Shown here piece after piece: positions 38,979-49,709 of a stretch of DNA of 64,000 nt. Source of the DNA: Balneolaceae bacterium. GTDB lineage: Bacteria > Bacteroidota > Rhodothermia > Balneolales > Balneolaceae. The stretch covers positions 1 through 64,000 of the forward strand of contig RECI01000127.1 in the NCBI GenBank assembly GCA_007694095.1, in the 5' to 3' direction. Each line of letters opens with the position of its first letter. The stretch's first letter is position 1. The translations under genes and the position numbers were made by a program. The notes beneath the pieces were generated by a model. The model did no database searches, was not told the origin of the DNA, and saw only the letters and a list, made by a program, of their open reading frames with translations.

Positions 38979-39088
38979 GGCAGTCGACTTATTTCCAGGC
39001 ACTGCAAATTAAACAGCATAAATAATAAGAATTAATTCTATGAGATAATAGTGTATTGATTTCAGAAACAATAACTCTTAATTCATTA

Positions 39089-39979
39089 TCAATCCTCTAA
39101 AGCAGCAGCACCGGACACAATTTCTGAAATCTCTGTGGTTATAGCGCTTTGTCGTGCCTGGTTGTATTTAAGCCTTAACTCCTGTTCAAGTTCCTTGGCA
39201 TTTTCAGTGGCATTATCCATTGCGGCCATCCTGGCACCTTGTTCTGAAGCATTTGATTCAAGGACTGCACGCCATAATTGCATATTTACATATACAGGTA
39301 AAATATCATCGAGAATAGTGTCTGCGTCAGGTTCAAAAATATAATCCGTTTCTATTTTTGCTGAATTCTGTCCCTTATCATCAAAAGCTTCTGTTTGAAT
39401 AGGGAGTACTTCTTCTACTAACCTGTTTTGGGAGATTACTGTTTTGAATTCGTTAAATGCAATCAAAATTTTGTCGTAAGTACCATCAGCAAAATTGCCG
39501 GACGCCCAATCCATTATATCGGAACATTGAGTGTAATTCAGATCATCAAAAAAACCCGGATATGATTTAATTACCTGATATCTCCTCTTTTTAAAATATG
39601 CCTCAGCTTTTTTTCCGATTGCAATAAGGTGAAGATTTTCAGATTTCTTGGTTTCAGAATATTTATCCTCAATGGTATTCTCAACCACCCTGAAAAGGTT
39701 GTTGTTGAATCCGCCGCAAAGCCCTCTGTCTGAACCAACAATGATCATCAAAATTTTTGATACTTCATCCGGCTGCCTGAGAAGTATGTTTGAAACCTCT
39801 TCAACATTTACCAGTTTAGAGACAACCTCACGCAATTTTTTTGAATATGGCCTTGTTGCCGTCATCCGCTGTTGTGCCTTGCGTAGTTTGGCAGCGGCCA
39901 CCATTTTCATGGCTTTTGTAATTTGCTGAGTATTTTTAATCGAGTTTATTCGATTACGTATGTCTCGTAGATTTGCCAT
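39089..39979 (-). CDS. atpG: ATP synthase F1 subunit gamma
   Basis: MANLRDIRNRINSIKNTQQITKAMKMVAAAKLRKAQQ; SDRGLCGGFNNNL. Confidence 0.98.
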   Translation of the reverse strand: MANLRDIRNRINSIKNTQQITKAMKMVAAAKLRKAQQRMTATRPYSKKLREVVSKLVNVEEVSNILLRQPDEVSKILMIIVGSDRGLCGGFNNNLFRVVENTIEDKYSETKKSENLHLIAIGKKAEAYFKKRRYQVIKSYPGFFDDLNYTQCSDIMDWASGNFADGTYDKILIAFNEFKTVISQNRLVEEVLPIQTEAFDDKGQNSAKIETDYIFEPDADTILDDILPVYVNMQLWRAVLESNASEQGARMAAMDNATENAKELEQELRLKYNQARQSAITTEISEIVSGAAALED

Positions 39980-39983
39980 TTCT

Positions 39984-41600
39984 TTAAGCTTCGGCTGCGG
40001 CTAATATTTGATCGATGGTGCTTTTCGCAGTTTCAACGAGTTCATCGCCGAAAGAATCATCAAGTACACCAGTTCTGGCCAGATTTTCCATCTTTTTAGC
40101 ATATTTTACGGCTACTGTTTCAAGAAACATATTCTCAAACTCCCTGATTTTTTCAACCTGTAACCTTTCGAGCATACCAACATTGTTTATTTTTAGCAGG
40201 GCAATTTGTTTGTCTACCGAAAGTGGGTTGTATTCGCCCTGTTTCATAAGCTCTACAGTTCTTTCGCCACGTTTGAGCTGACGCTGGGTTGCCGCGTCAA
40301 GGTCAGAGCCGAATTTTGAGAATGCTTCAAGCTCTCTGTACTGGGCAAGGTCGAGTTTTAAAGTTCCGGAAAGTTTTTTCATGGCTTTTACCTGTGCAGA
40401 ACCACCAACACGTGATACAGAAATTCCAACATCAATTGCAGGTCGTATACCGGAATTAAACAGGTCAGTGTCAAGAAATATCTGACCGTCTGTTATGGAG
40501 ATAACATTAGTTGGAATATAGGCAGATACGTCACCCGCCTGGGTTTCAATGACCGGAAGGGCAGTTAGTGAACCACCGCCTTTTACTTTGGGAGCAAGTT
40601 GTTCGGGAATGTTATTCATCTGTTTTGCTACGTCATCATTCTCAATAATTTTGGCAGCTCTTTCCAAAAGCCTGCTGTGCAGATAGAACACATCACCGGG
40701 ATAAGCCTCTCGTCCGGGTGGACGTCTCAATAAAAGTGAAAGCTCCCGATAGGCAACCGCCTGTTTCGATAAGTCATCATAAATTACCAGGGCATGGCGG
40801 CCGGTATCACGAAAATATTCCCCGATAGTTGCGCCTGCAAACGGTGCGATATACCTTACGGGTGCTGTGGAACTTGCAGGGGCTGATACAATAACAGTAA
40901 ATTCGAGAGCACCGTTTTCTTTCAGGGTGTTAACTATGTTAGCAACAGTCGAACCCTTTTGACCAACTACCACATAAATACAGTAAACAGGCTTATCAGT
41001 ATCCTGGGTAAATTTTTGATTGATAATCGTATCGAGAGCTACGGCAGTCTTTCCGGTTTGCCTGTCGCCGATGATAAGCTCACGCTGCCCGCGGCCTATC
41101 GGGATCAGTGCATCAATCGGTTTTATTCCTGTTTGAAGTGGTTCGCTCACAGGTTGCCGATAAATCACACCAGGTGCTTTTCTTTCGAGAGGAAGTTCAA
41201 TGGTTTCCCCGGCTATTGAGCCTTTTCCGTCTAATGGCCTGCCAAGCGGGTCAATCACACGGCCAAGCAAGCCGTCGCCCACTTGTAATGACGCGATACT
41301 TTTTGTGCGTTTAACAGTATGGCCCTCTTCAACCACTTTCGTTGAACCGAATAGAACAATTCCAACATTATCTTCTTCAAGGTTCAGTACCATTCCAAGA
41401 ACAGGTTTTCCTTCACTGTCGATTGAATCCGGCAGTTCAACAAGTTCGCCCGCCTGTACTTTCGACAATCCATATACCCGTGCAATTCCGTCTCCTACCT
41501 CGAGAACGGTTCCCACGTCATATACCTCAGCTTCACTACTAAATCCCGAAAGTTGTTTTCTTAAAATAGCTGAAACCTCGTCAGGTCTTACTTGACTCAT
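39984..41600 (-). CDS. atpA: ATP synthase F1 subunit alpha
   Basis: [20 protein letters not shown]-loop; [30 protein letters not shown]. Confidence 0.98.
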   Translation of the reverse strand: MSQVRPDEVSAILRKQLSGFSSEAEVYDVGTVLEVGDGIARVYGLSKVQAGELVELPDSIDSEGKPVLGMVLNLEEDNVGIVLFGSTKVVEEGHTVKRTKSIASLQVGDGLLGRVIDPLGRPLDGKGSIAGETIELPLERKAPGVIYRQPVSEPLQTGIKPIDALIPIGRGQRELIIGDRQTGKTAVALDTIINQKFTQDTDKPVYCIYVVVGQKGSTVANIVNTLKENGALEFTVIVSAPASSTAPVRYIAPFAGATIGEYFRDTGRHALVIYDDLSKQAVAYRELSLLLRRPPGREAYPGDVFYLHSRLLERAAKIIENDDVAKQMNNIPEQLAPKVKGGGSLTALPVIETQAGDVSAYIPTNVISITDGQIFLDTDLFNSGIRPAIDVGISVSRVGGSAQVKAMKKLSGTLKLDLAQYRELEAFSKFGSDLDAATQRQLKRGERTVELMKQGEYNPLSVDKQIALLKINNVGMLERLQVEKIREFENMFLETVAVKYAKKMENLARTGVLDDSFGDELVETAKSTIDQILAAAEA

Positions 41601-41617
41601 GTTATATCCTTAAATTT

Positions 41618-42169
41618 TTATTCTACAGATGCTGAAGCAAACCGGTCCTTCAGCTGGTTTAATTTATGTTTTACAGTTCCATCTATAACGGTATCATCAA
41701 TCCTTACAAGAATTCCGCCTAATAAATCTTCATTCACAGAAATATTGGCCTTAACTTTTTTCCCGGTAACCAGTTCAAGTTCCTTGACAAGATTGTCTAA
41801 CTGCCTGTCTCCAAGCTCGGCGGCAGTAATCACATTTACTTCAATAATGCCATTATAAATGTTGTATATATCAATGAAATGTTTGCCAATATCTTCCAGT
41901 AAATTCAATCTGCCTTTATCAGATAAAATATTGAGAAGATTTACTGTGAGTGTGTTTATTTTTTTTTCAAAAATAGTTGCAAGTGCTGCACTTTTCTGAT
42001 CTTTTTTTATTACAGGGCTTTTTAGAAAAAGCCTCAGATCATTAGAAGATCGCAACGTATTGATCATAAGCATCATATCATCATTTGCTTTTTCTAAATC
42101 ATTTTGCTCTACTGCAGCTTCTAAAAAAGCATTTGCGTATCGCCTTGCCGCCTTTGCACTCATGATCAA
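41618..42169 (-). CDS. atpH: ATP synthase F1 subunit delta
   Basis: Position in operon; ARRYANAFLEAA..., VTGKKVKANISVNEDLLGGILVRIDDTVIDGTVKHKL. Confidence 0.95.
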   Translation of the reverse strand: MIMSAKAARRYANAFLEAAVEQNDLEKANDDMMLMINTLRSSNDLRLFLKSPVIKKDQKSAALATIFEKKINTLTVNLLNILSDKGRLNLLEDIGKHFIDIYNIYNGIIEVNVITAAELGDRQLDNLVKELELVTGKKVKANISVNEDLLGGILVRIDDTVIDGTVKHKLNQLKDRFASASVE

Positions 42170-42684
42170 TTATTTTTTGATAGATCGTTGATGAAAGAAT
42201 CAACCAGGTGTTTATTCTTTTTAGAATCCAGTTCTGACCGAATGATGATTCCTGAAGCCTTTATTGCCAAATCTGCTACTTCACTTCGAAGTTCGGTTAA
42301 GGCCCGTTTCTTCTCCTGTTCTATAGCAACTTTTGCATCCTCAAGAATTTTTGCCGCATCCTTTTTGACTTTATCAATTTTTTCAGACCTCAGATTTTCG
42401 GCATCTTCAAGGGCTTCCTTCCGGATTTTTTGAGCGGCAATCTCAGCCTCCTTTAATGCTTTTTCATTTTCCCGTGAGATTGCTTCGGCTTTAGCTAGTG
42501 CCTTCTCAGCTGATTCAAGTGAATCTTTAATCCTGTCTTCCCTTTCATTGAGCGCATTCATAATGGGGGGAACAAGGTACTTGTTCATCAGGTACAGAAA
42601 TAGTAAGGTTGAAATGAGAACCCAAATTCCAAAGCCCGTATCAAACGAGAGCAAGGTTCCCCCACCCGCCATGAAATATTGCAT
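42166..42684 (-). CDS. atpF: ATP synthase F0 subunit b
   Basis: Single TM followed by long charged helix; position in operon. Confidence 0.95.
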   Translation of the reverse strand: MQYFMAGGGTLLSFDTGFGIWVLISTLLFLYLMNKYLVPPIMNALNEREDRIKDSLESAEKALAKAEAISRENEKALKEAEIAAQKIRKEALEDAENLRSEKIDKVKKDAAKILEDAKVAIEQEKKRALTELRSEVADLAIKASGIIIRSELDSKKNKHLVDSFINDLSKNN

Positions 42685-42699
42685 GTTGTAACCTCTTTG

Positions 42700-42945
<246 letters not shown>

Positions 42946-42956
42946 TTATGTTGTGA

Positions 42957-44009
42957 TTAAAGTTGTACGTCCTGTGCATGAGCTACTGACGTTTCATCAT
43001 GTTCATGATGATGCTCTTCTGCAGCCATGCCTATAAACACTGCCGACAAAAGAGTAAATACATAAGCTTGTATAAGTGCTACCAAAGCCTTGAGAAAATA
43101 GAGGGCTGCCGTCAATAAAACCCAAAATATTCCTGAACCTACCCCAATAACAGCACCAAACAGATCAGTAAAAATAAAAATGAGTCCAAGAATACTTACA
43201 ATCATTATTTTTCCTGATAACATGTTTGCAAAAAGACGAATGGCAAGTGCGAACGGTTTTGTAAATAACCCCAGGAATTCGACAGGTGTGAGTATAAAGC
43301 GCGACCACCCTGGCACTCCCGGGAACATAAATACATGCTCCCAGTGATCTCTGGAACCATTAACCTGGGTAAGTACAAATGTTATCATTGCAAGTGTGGC
43401 AGTAACGGTTAAGTTTGCAGTAGCCGCAGCTGCCCATGGCAATAAGCCAAACAGGTTCATAAAGGCAATTGCCATAAAAATGGTAAAAAGATAGGGTACA
43501 AATTTTTTGTACTTATCATGAGGGATAAACTCCCTGGCAATGTCATCACGTATAAAAACAAAAAGAACCTCAAAAATATTTTGCCAGGCACCGCGCGGCT
43601 CGGTTTTTGTTCCAATTCCCCGCTTATATCGCCTTGATGCCCACAACGTGATCAGGAATGTCAAAATAAATCCAAACCATACATAAATCAGGTGCGAACT
43701 TATTGACATATCCAGCGAAATCGGCGAGCCATCAACCTGAACCAAACCAGCTTCACTTTCCATGAACATCCCGGATTCAACCGCCTTTTTTGTACTTGTG
43801 AAAAAATACCATTCCCCGCCAGCCAGAAAAATCCTTGGTAAATAAAGTTTGTTGCCCAAAGGCAGCTCAAAATAGTCGTGGTTTGATACTTTGCCTACCA
43901 CATCAATTACGCTCTCCTGCTCATTGTGTGCGTCTGCTGCTACAATAACGGGACTATTAATCAGTAGTAAAACCCAAACTACTGTAAGCCGACGCAATAT
44001 TTGGATCAT
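42957..44009 (-). CDS. atpB: ATP synthase F0 subunit a
   Basis: ALAIRLFANMLSGKIMI and C-terminal TM pattern; position in operon. Confidence 0.97.
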   Translation of the reverse strand: MIQILRRLTVVWVLLLINSPVIVAADAHNEQESVIDVVGKVSNHDYFELPLGNKLYLPRIFLAGGEWYFFTSTKKAVESGMFMESEAGLVQVDGSPISLDMSISSHLIYVWFGFILTFLITLWASRRYKRGIGTKTEPRGAWQNIFEVLFVFIRDDIAREFIPHDKYKKFVPYLFTIFMAIAFMNLFGLLPWAAAATANLTVTATLAMITFVLTQVNGSRDHWEHVFMFPGVPGWSRFILTPVEFLGLFTKPFALAIRLFANMLSGKIMIVSILGLIFIFTDLFGAVIGVGSGIFWVLLTAALYFLKALVALIQAYVFTLLSAVFIGMAAEEHHHEHDETSVAHAQDVQL

Positions 44010-44030
44010 GTTTAATTAACCTTCGGTAGA

Positions 44031-44414
44031 TTAGTTAGAGAATTTCCTATTTAGCAAAATCACTTCGTTTACAGAATGAAAAAGATAAGAAATAATGAAA
44101 CTAACAGTAAAGCTAAATTCATCAAAATTTAATAACACCAATATCAGGGCATAAATCAAAAGAACTATCAGAAACCTTAGAAAAAGACTGATGTAATAAA
44201 TATTTGTAAACTGTTTTGATGTGCTGTTTTTTGAAAAAAATGAGCTTGCCAGGTGCACAACAACCGCGAATAAACCCAGCATATATCCGGTAATCCAGGC
44301 AATTTTCTCATCCTCCGTTAAGAGAAATGCGATTGTTAAACTCAAAACCGCAAAACAGAAAATACTTATATAAAATATTTTGGCAGAAGGTGTTTTTTCG
44401 GAGATACCCATCAA
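44031..44414 (-). CDS. ATP synthase subunit I-like membrane protein
   Basis: 127 aa, four predicted TMs, immediately upstream of atpB and overlapping the AtpZ-like gene. Confidence 0.6.
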   Translation of the reverse strand: MMGISEKTPSAKIFYISIFCFAVLSLTIAFLLTEDEKIAWITGYMLGLFAVVVHLASSFFSKNSTSKQFTNIYYISLFLRFLIVLLIYALILVLLNFDEFSFTVSFIISYLFHSVNEVILLNRKFSN

Positions 44415-44626
44415 TCCATTTTACCCATATTCCTGATGACTTTCGAAAAAATCCCAAGCATCATTACTATACCGACACCTATTCCGGCCAGCAGAAGTAT
44501 AGGTGACGTGTCAAAAAAAGAGTCGGCCCAATACCCGGCAAGAATAGGGACACTTAGTGCTACAGCTATTTCAGCCCCAAGCCCTATATACTCAAGGTAT
44601 TTTTTATGAACCGGATCTTTGAACAA
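44411..44626 (-). CDS. AtpZ/AtpI family protein
   Basis: 71 aa, two TMs, GLGAEIAVALSVPILAGYWADSFFDTSPILLLAGIGVGIVMMLGIF. Confidence 0.8.
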   Translation of the reverse strand: MFKDPVHKKYLEYIGLGAEIAVALSVPILAGYWADSFFDTSPILLLAGIGVGIVMMLGIFSKVIRNMGKMD

Positions 44627-44632
44627 ATGAGG

Positions 44633-45079
44633 TCAGTTTACTTCTTTTGCTGTTTTCTTTTTACTGTTTTCGGCGAATATTGTATCGGTCAGCCCATCAA
44701 GAACATCATTGCCGGCACCCATTTTGAAACTACCGTTTATTTGTGCACCTTCTTCAACCACAAGTAATTTTGTATGAATATCACCTCCAATATTTGCCGA
44801 TTGACGCAAAATGAGCCTGTTTGATACTTTGATAGTTCCGTCAACATTACCTGATACATCAGCATCTACAGATATTAAATCGCCCTGAATGTGAGCTGAT
44901 GATGCAATGATTATCTTTCCTTTGCACCTGGCTTCACCTTCAATTTTTCCTGAAATACGGATGTCGTTTTCACTTGTTATTGAACCTTTTATTTTGGTTC
45001 CCTCACTGATCATATTCAGGATGGGAGATTTTTGAGATGTATCATTCACGGTTGTCTGTTCCTTTTTATTTTTAAACAT
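44633..45079 (-). CDS. Bactofilin family cytoskeletal protein
   Basis: ISEGTKIKGSITSENDIRISGKIEGEARCKGKIIIASSAHIQGDLISVDADVSGNVDGTI beta-helix. Confidence 0.93.
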   Translation of the reverse strand: MFKNKKEQTTVNDTSQKSPILNMISEGTKIKGSITSENDIRISGKIEGEARCKGKIIIASSAHIQGDLISVDADVSGNVDGTIKVSNRLILRQSANIGGDIHTKLLVVEEGAQINGSFKMGAGNDVLDGLTDTIFAENSKKKTAKEVN

Positions 45080-45094
45080 TTGATATGTTTTGTT

Positions 45095-45964
45095 TTAGTT
45101 TACATAAATTAATGGATTTTTGGGAACTCCGTTTTTCCAGATTTCAAGATGCAGATGCGAACCACTGCTTAATAAACCACGATCACCTACCACACCAAGA
45201 ATGTCCCCTTTCAAAACAATATCGCCGGGCTCTTTATAGAGCCTTTCTGCGTGTTTATAAATACTTATAATTCCATCCGCATGCTGTACATAAATAACAT
45301 TTCCATAATTAATTGTCCAGTTTGTATTTATAACAGTACCGTCCGCTATTGATCTGAACTGTGAATTTCTTTGTGCTGCAATATCAATGCCGTAATGGCC
45401 TACATTTGGTGTGAAGCGCTGTGATAAGGTTCCCTGAACAGGGAAATGTGATGGAAAGTCAGGATTGCGTTCGCCTGTATTTGCTGTCATGATTTCGTTA
45501 CGCGTAAGCAGTTCGAACGTATTTACAGTTAGAGGTTCCCGGTAAACGGTGCGTAAGCCCGGAGAAATACCTGCATCATAATAATGATTTACCTGGAAAA
45601 TCGTATCAGGTACATTCCGAACAAAATTTTTCAAATCATTTAGTTGAATTTCCCTTGCCAACAGTGAATCCTGAAGTGCCATCACCCGCTGGTTGATAGC
45701 TATAACTTCATCACGAAATTTATCATCAATCTGCTGGTAGTATATTGAGCTCAAAGGTGTGGCAAAAAAAATCAATACAGCAAGCAAAAGCGTAACTATT
45801 ACAATTCCACCACCCAATACATATATATCCAGTGATTTTACAGTATACGTGCTTGCGGCATCCGGATCATTTTCATCCAGCACCACTACGGCTACCTCAC
45901 CATCTTTCTTTGAAATAATTTTTTTTAGGAATTCCCACATCGCAAAAACCGGAATATATTTCAA
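45095..45964 (-). CDS. M23-family metallopeptidase, membrane anchored
   Basis: N-terminal TM; HYGIDIAAQRNSQFRSIADGTV and GSHLHLEIWKNGVPKNP. Confidence 0.93.
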   Translation of the reverse strand: MKYIPVFAMWEFLKKIISKKDGEVAVVVLDENDPDAASTYTVKSLDIYVLGGGIVIVTLLLAVLIFFATPLSSIYYQQIDDKFRDEVIAINQRVMALQDSLLAREIQLNDLKNFVRNVPDTIFQVNHYYDAGISPGLRTVYREPLTVNTFELLTRNEIMTANTGERNPDFPSHFPVQGTLSQRFTPNVGHYGIDIAAQRNSQFRSIADGTVINTNWTINYGNVIYVQHADGIISIYKHAERLYKEPGDIVLKGDILGVVGDRGLLSSGSHLHLEIWKNGVPKNPLIYVN

Positions 45965-46012
45965 AACGTTAAATACTGTGAATTTTGGAAAAATTTTTAA
46001 CCGGTTCTTATA

Positions 46013-47488
46013 TCATGAAACCGAGTAATTGGGCGCTTCTTTCGTGATTTGTACAGAGTGAGGATGACTCTCCCTGTAACTTGCGGCGGAAATTTGTACA
46101 AATTCCGCACGTTTGAGTTCCTCAATATTTTTGGCACCTACATAACCCATCGCCGCACGCAGCCCACCGGTCATTTGGTGCACAACTTCACCAAGGTATC
46201 CTTTATATGGAACCCGGCCCTCTATGCCTTCCGGTACAAGTTTAAGATCATCTTCAACATCCTGAAAATAACGGTCTTTTGAACCTTTGCTCATAGCGCC
46301 AAGGCTACCCATACCGCGGTATGATTTATATTTTCTTGCTTCGTAAATAATAGTTTCGCCTGGACTTTCATCCACTCCGGCAAACATTGAGCCCATCATC
46401 ACTGCATCAGCCCCCCCCGCAATAGCCTTGGGAATATCACCCGTTTGCTTGATACCACCATCGGCAATCAAACCAATTTTTTTCTTTTTAGTATACTCTG
46501 CGATTTCCATTATTGCGGAGAGTTGAGGTACTCCCACACCGGTAACCACTCTTGTGGTACAGATGGAACCAGGACCAACTCCTACTTTCACAACATCTGC
46601 ACCTGCCTCTGCAAGCGCCTCGGCAGCAGCCCTTGTGGCTATATTTCCACCCACAACATTCAGCTCTTTATAAGTCTTCTTGATTGTTTTAACCATTTCC
46701 AAAACCCCTTGCGAGTGTCCATGAGCCGTATCAATGGTAATAATATCCACGCCAGAATCCACAAGTGCATCAACCCGATCCATAGTATCAGGTGTTACAC
46801 CAACAGCCGCACCAACCCGAAGCCTTCCCATATCATCTTTACAGGCATTCGGAAAATTCATCTTTTTTTCAATGTCTTTGAACGTGATCAGACCAACAAG
46901 CACTTTGTCTTTATTCACAATTGGCAGTTTCTCAACCTTGTACTGCTGCAGAATTTCTTCTGCTTCCTCGAGGCTGGTATTTTCTTTAGCGGTGATCAGG
47001 TTTTCGCTCGTCATTATGTTGCCAAGCTTTTTGTCTACATAATGTTCAAACCGAAGGTCGCGGTTTGTTACAATGCCTATGAGCCGGTTTCCATTTTCAA
47101 CAATAGGTATTCCGCCGATTTTATGCCTTTTCATCAGCAATCGTGCGTCTTTAACAGTAGCATGCGGCGGCAGGGTAACAGGGTCTACAATCATCCCGCT
47201 TTCGCTTCTCTTCACCAGGCGCACATGTTCGGCCTGCTCTTCAATAGTCATGTTTTTATGGAGCATGGCTATACCCCCCTCCCTGGCAAGTGCAATCGCC
47301 ATCCTGTACTCCGACACTGTATCCATTGCCGCGCTTAAAATGGGAATATTCAGGGTTATAGCAGGCGTGATCTGCACTTTGGTGTCTACATCTCGCGGCA
47401 GAACATTAGAATAAGCCGGTACAAGCAGAACATCATCATAGGTTAAACCTTGGCGGGTAATACTTGCGAAAGGTGAAGAGTTCGTCAT
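46013..47488 (-). CDS. guaB: IMP dehydrogenase
   Basis: [21 protein letters not shown] pair, [30 protein letters not shown]. Confidence 0.98.
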   Translation of the reverse strand: MTNSSPFASITRQGLTYDDVLLVPAYSNVLPRDVDTKVQITPAITLNIPILSAAMDTVSEYRMAIALAREGGIAMLHKNMTIEEQAEHVRLVKRSESGMIVDPVTLPPHATVKDARLLMKRHKIGGIPIVENGNRLIGIVTNRDLRFEHYVDKKLGNIMTSENLITAKENTSLEEAEEILQQYKVEKLPIVNKDKVLVGLITFKDIEKKMNFPNACKDDMGRLRVGAAVGVTPDTMDRVDALVDSGVDIITIDTAHGHSQGVLEMVKTIKKTYKELNVVGGNIATRAAAEALAEAGADVVKVGVGPGSICTTRVVTGVGVPQLSAIMEIAEYTKKKKIGLIADGGIKQTGDIPKAIAGGADAVMMGSMFAGVDESPGETIIYEARKYKSYRGMGSLGAMSKGSKDRYFQDVEDDLKLVPEGIEGRVPYKGYLGEVVHQMTGGLRAAMGYVGAKNIEELKRAEFVQISAASYRESHPHSVQITKEAPNYSVS

Positions 47489-47705
47489 CGGGGTAAAATT
47501 TCGCTTGGTTTACAGTTTGGTAAAGATAAAAAAATCCCGCCGAACATATTTGCCAAATCTTAAAAATCATTCCAACAAATCTGAACCCGTCCTTTCCGCT
47601 TTTTATCCAGAGATGTTGGGAGTATCACTGCCGTCCCAGCTATTCGCATATTAAACTGAGTTCGATTGACAGGATGGCACAATCCCAGATACTCGTCGGC
47701 CCGTC

Positions 47706-47770
47706 TGTTTGTAGAAACAACTGATGTTCATCCTGCAAGGCACCAGCGCAGCCGTTTGTTTGAAGAAACA
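47706..47770. repeat. Two short hairpins TGTTT-NNAG-AAACA (47706-47719, 47757-47770)
   Basis: TGTTTGTAGAAACA and TGTTTGAAGAAACA within a degenerate ~51-bp tandem repeat. Confidence 0.75.
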
Positions 47771-47809
47771 GATGATATCCATTCCAAACAATCAAACGCA
47801 GAAACCATC

Positions 47810-47899
47810 ATGGCCAATACATTTTCAAACATCTATTTACAATTTGTGTTTGCAGTACAAAAACGCAAGAGTTTGATCCCCAAAAAGCACAAAGAGTAA
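47810..47899 (+). pseudogene. Truncated RAYT/IS200-like transposase N-terminus
   Basis: MANTFSNIYLQFVFAVQKRKSLIPKKHKE then stop; matches the N-terminus of IS200/REP-associated transposases; no downstream HUH (HxH) or Tyr region. Confidence 0.75.
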
Positions 47900-47969
47900 T
47901 TACGGAGCAAATTCGAGATTCCTTATGATGGAAAATACCTGTTCCGGTTCTTTGATTGATGGTACAGGC

Positions 47970-48037
47970 GGCTCCTCCGGAGCCAACAGGGTATTGCCTT
48001 CTGCCTGATCTATAAACAGGATGCTCCTGCCGGAGCA
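47970..48037. repeat. REP-like hairpins GGCTCC-TCC-GGAGCC (47970-47984) and TGCTCC-TGCC-GGAGCA (48022-48037)
   Basis: Related stems in tandem, with ATCTATAAACAGGATGCTCC context. Confidence 0.8.
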
Positions 48038-48267
48038 GAATAGGGTCCCCCCCTTGATCCGTATGTTGCCCTGGTACCGATACAAGTACATAGTTCATCT
48101 GATAACCATAAAGGATATGTTGTACTATCGAAATTTAAAAAGGAGTAGCAACTACAAAGCCATTTTGCGAAAGTTGAGATAGTGATCCAAATGGGAAAGG
48201 TCTATGTAAACAGTCTTTACATCATCTTTGCTGATACTTTTTATTCGAACTCAGGATATTAGTTAAT

Positions 48268-48591
48268 TTACAGCTTTGTTACCCTCAGCACATTTACAGC
48301 CGTTTCAAGTGAACAAATCTGATCCATAAAACTTTTTACCCAGAAATCGACGCTTTCCCTTCTTCGCTGCACAAGGGAGCAATTGGTGGAGTAGCGGCCT
48401 TCCAGCTCGTCCACATAGCCTTTTACATCAGCTTCAATCACAAATCTTAGTTCAGCAGGCAGTTCTCCCCAGCCCAGCAGATCGAACATTTCCTGCGTTT
48501 GGCGATAATCTTTCTCCGCTTTATTAAAAATGGAATGGAGTGCGGATTTCGGAGCTTTTCTTTTGATATTTTTTTTTGCTGCGTTGATCAT
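48268..48591 (-). CDS. Hypothetical protein
   Basis: 107 aa ORF, basic N-terminus; intact but no family recognised. Confidence 0.5.
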   Translation of the reverse strand: MINAAKKNIKRKAPKSALHSIFNKAEKDYRQTQEMFDLLGWGELPAELRFVIEADVKGYVDELEGRYSTNCSLVQRRRESVDFWVKSFMDQICSLETAVNVLRVTKL

Positions 48592-48730
48592 TGCTTTTTG
48601 GTTTGGTTAATGTTTACAAGCAATCTACACAGCGGTAGTGACAGCTTTATGTCACCCCATTGCTAAATATTTTTACTAAATAAAAGTTAAATATATTTCC
48701 TCTGATTTTGGGTAATCAAAAACCTGAATA

Positions 48731-49660
48731 TCACCTCCATAAATCCCTGAATTTGTTTCCTATGCTTTTCGATGCGTCCATTGTTTTCCGAATTGGCGCA
48801 CTGCCGATCAGTTTCATCAAATCGTAGGTGCCCTTGGTCACAATACCACCCAGTTTTTTTGCAGCTGCTGCTGTTGCCGAATTCCGCAGAGTAATTCGCT
48901 CCGGCCTTATCAGCGAATTGCAGTAGCGTTGTGTTATAATCCCTACGCGAAGGGTAAGAAAGGTGTTGGACGCTCCCGAAAGTGCAGAATTTACAATGAG
49001 TGCTGTACCCGGAATCATCGATACAGCCGAGCCAAAACCGGTATTTATGGCACTCTCAATCATCTCAAGATATTCGGCCTCGTCGAGCTGTGAGGCAATA
49101 AGAGCTGTGGCCATCACATTGGTATAAAGAAAACTCATATCGTTGATGGTGGGTCTCTGGCTGTAAACATGGGCAACATCCCAGATCAGTTTGAACTGAA
49201 GTGCAATCATAAAAAGAGCGTCGAGAGCTCCGTTTTGTGAAATAGCCGTGGTATAAAAGGCACGTTTCGCATAAAGTTTAATCTTCTCATCCGCAATATC
49301 ATTGAGTTGTGAAAAGGCTTGCTCAATCTCTTCCGGTGAGTTCAGCGGCAACCCCTTCGGCACATTCGGGTTTTTGGCAAGTCTGCGGGATAGCTGTTTG
49401 AGGTGCTTCTCGTACTCTCTCCCCTCACTTTTCTTAGGCGGGACCAGCGGAGCGGGCATAAACATAAACAGCAGCAGAGGCAGCACCACGGCAATACCAA
49501 AAATGGCCAGGGATATCAGAAGAACAATTTGCCCTGCAACCGGGCTTAACTGGCTTATCGAAGCCGAAAATTGGATAATCTGATTCAAAAGAAACACCAG
49601 GAACAGCAATCCAACTGAGATGGATAAGACCGCTAAAATTCGTTTTGATGATCTTGACAT
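48731..49660 (-). CDS. DUF697-like membrane protein
   Basis: Two N-terminal TMs and YcjF/DUF697-like C-terminal region. Confidence 0.6.
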   Translation of the reverse strand: MSRSSKRILAVLSISVGLLFLVFLLNQIIQFSASISQLSPVAGQIVLLISLAIFGIAVVLPLLLFMFMPAPLVPPKKSEGREYEKHLKQLSRRLAKNPNVPKGLPLNSPEEIEQAFSQLNDIADEKIKLYAKRAFYTTAISQNGALDALFMIALQFKLIWDVAHVYSQRPTINDMSFLYTNVMATALIASQLDEAEYLEMIESAINTGFGSAVSMIPGTALIVNSALSGASNTFLTLRVGIITQRYCNSLIRPERITLRNSATAAAAKKLGGIVTKGTYDLMKLIGSAPIRKTMDASKSIGNKFRDLWR

Positions 49661-49709
49661 GGCAACATTGTATCGTTAAAGTCATATCGGGAAACAGCTC
49701 CCCTTCGGC

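Noticed and set aside
46445-47338. 297-aa ORF antisense to guaB
   Set aside because: Fully antisense to a clear IMP dehydrogenase; Cys/His-rich low-plausibility translation with no family resemblance.
47808-48098. 96-aa minus-strand ORF over the hairpin region
   Set aside because: Translation covers REP-like hairpins and the antisense of the transposase fragment; no coding support.
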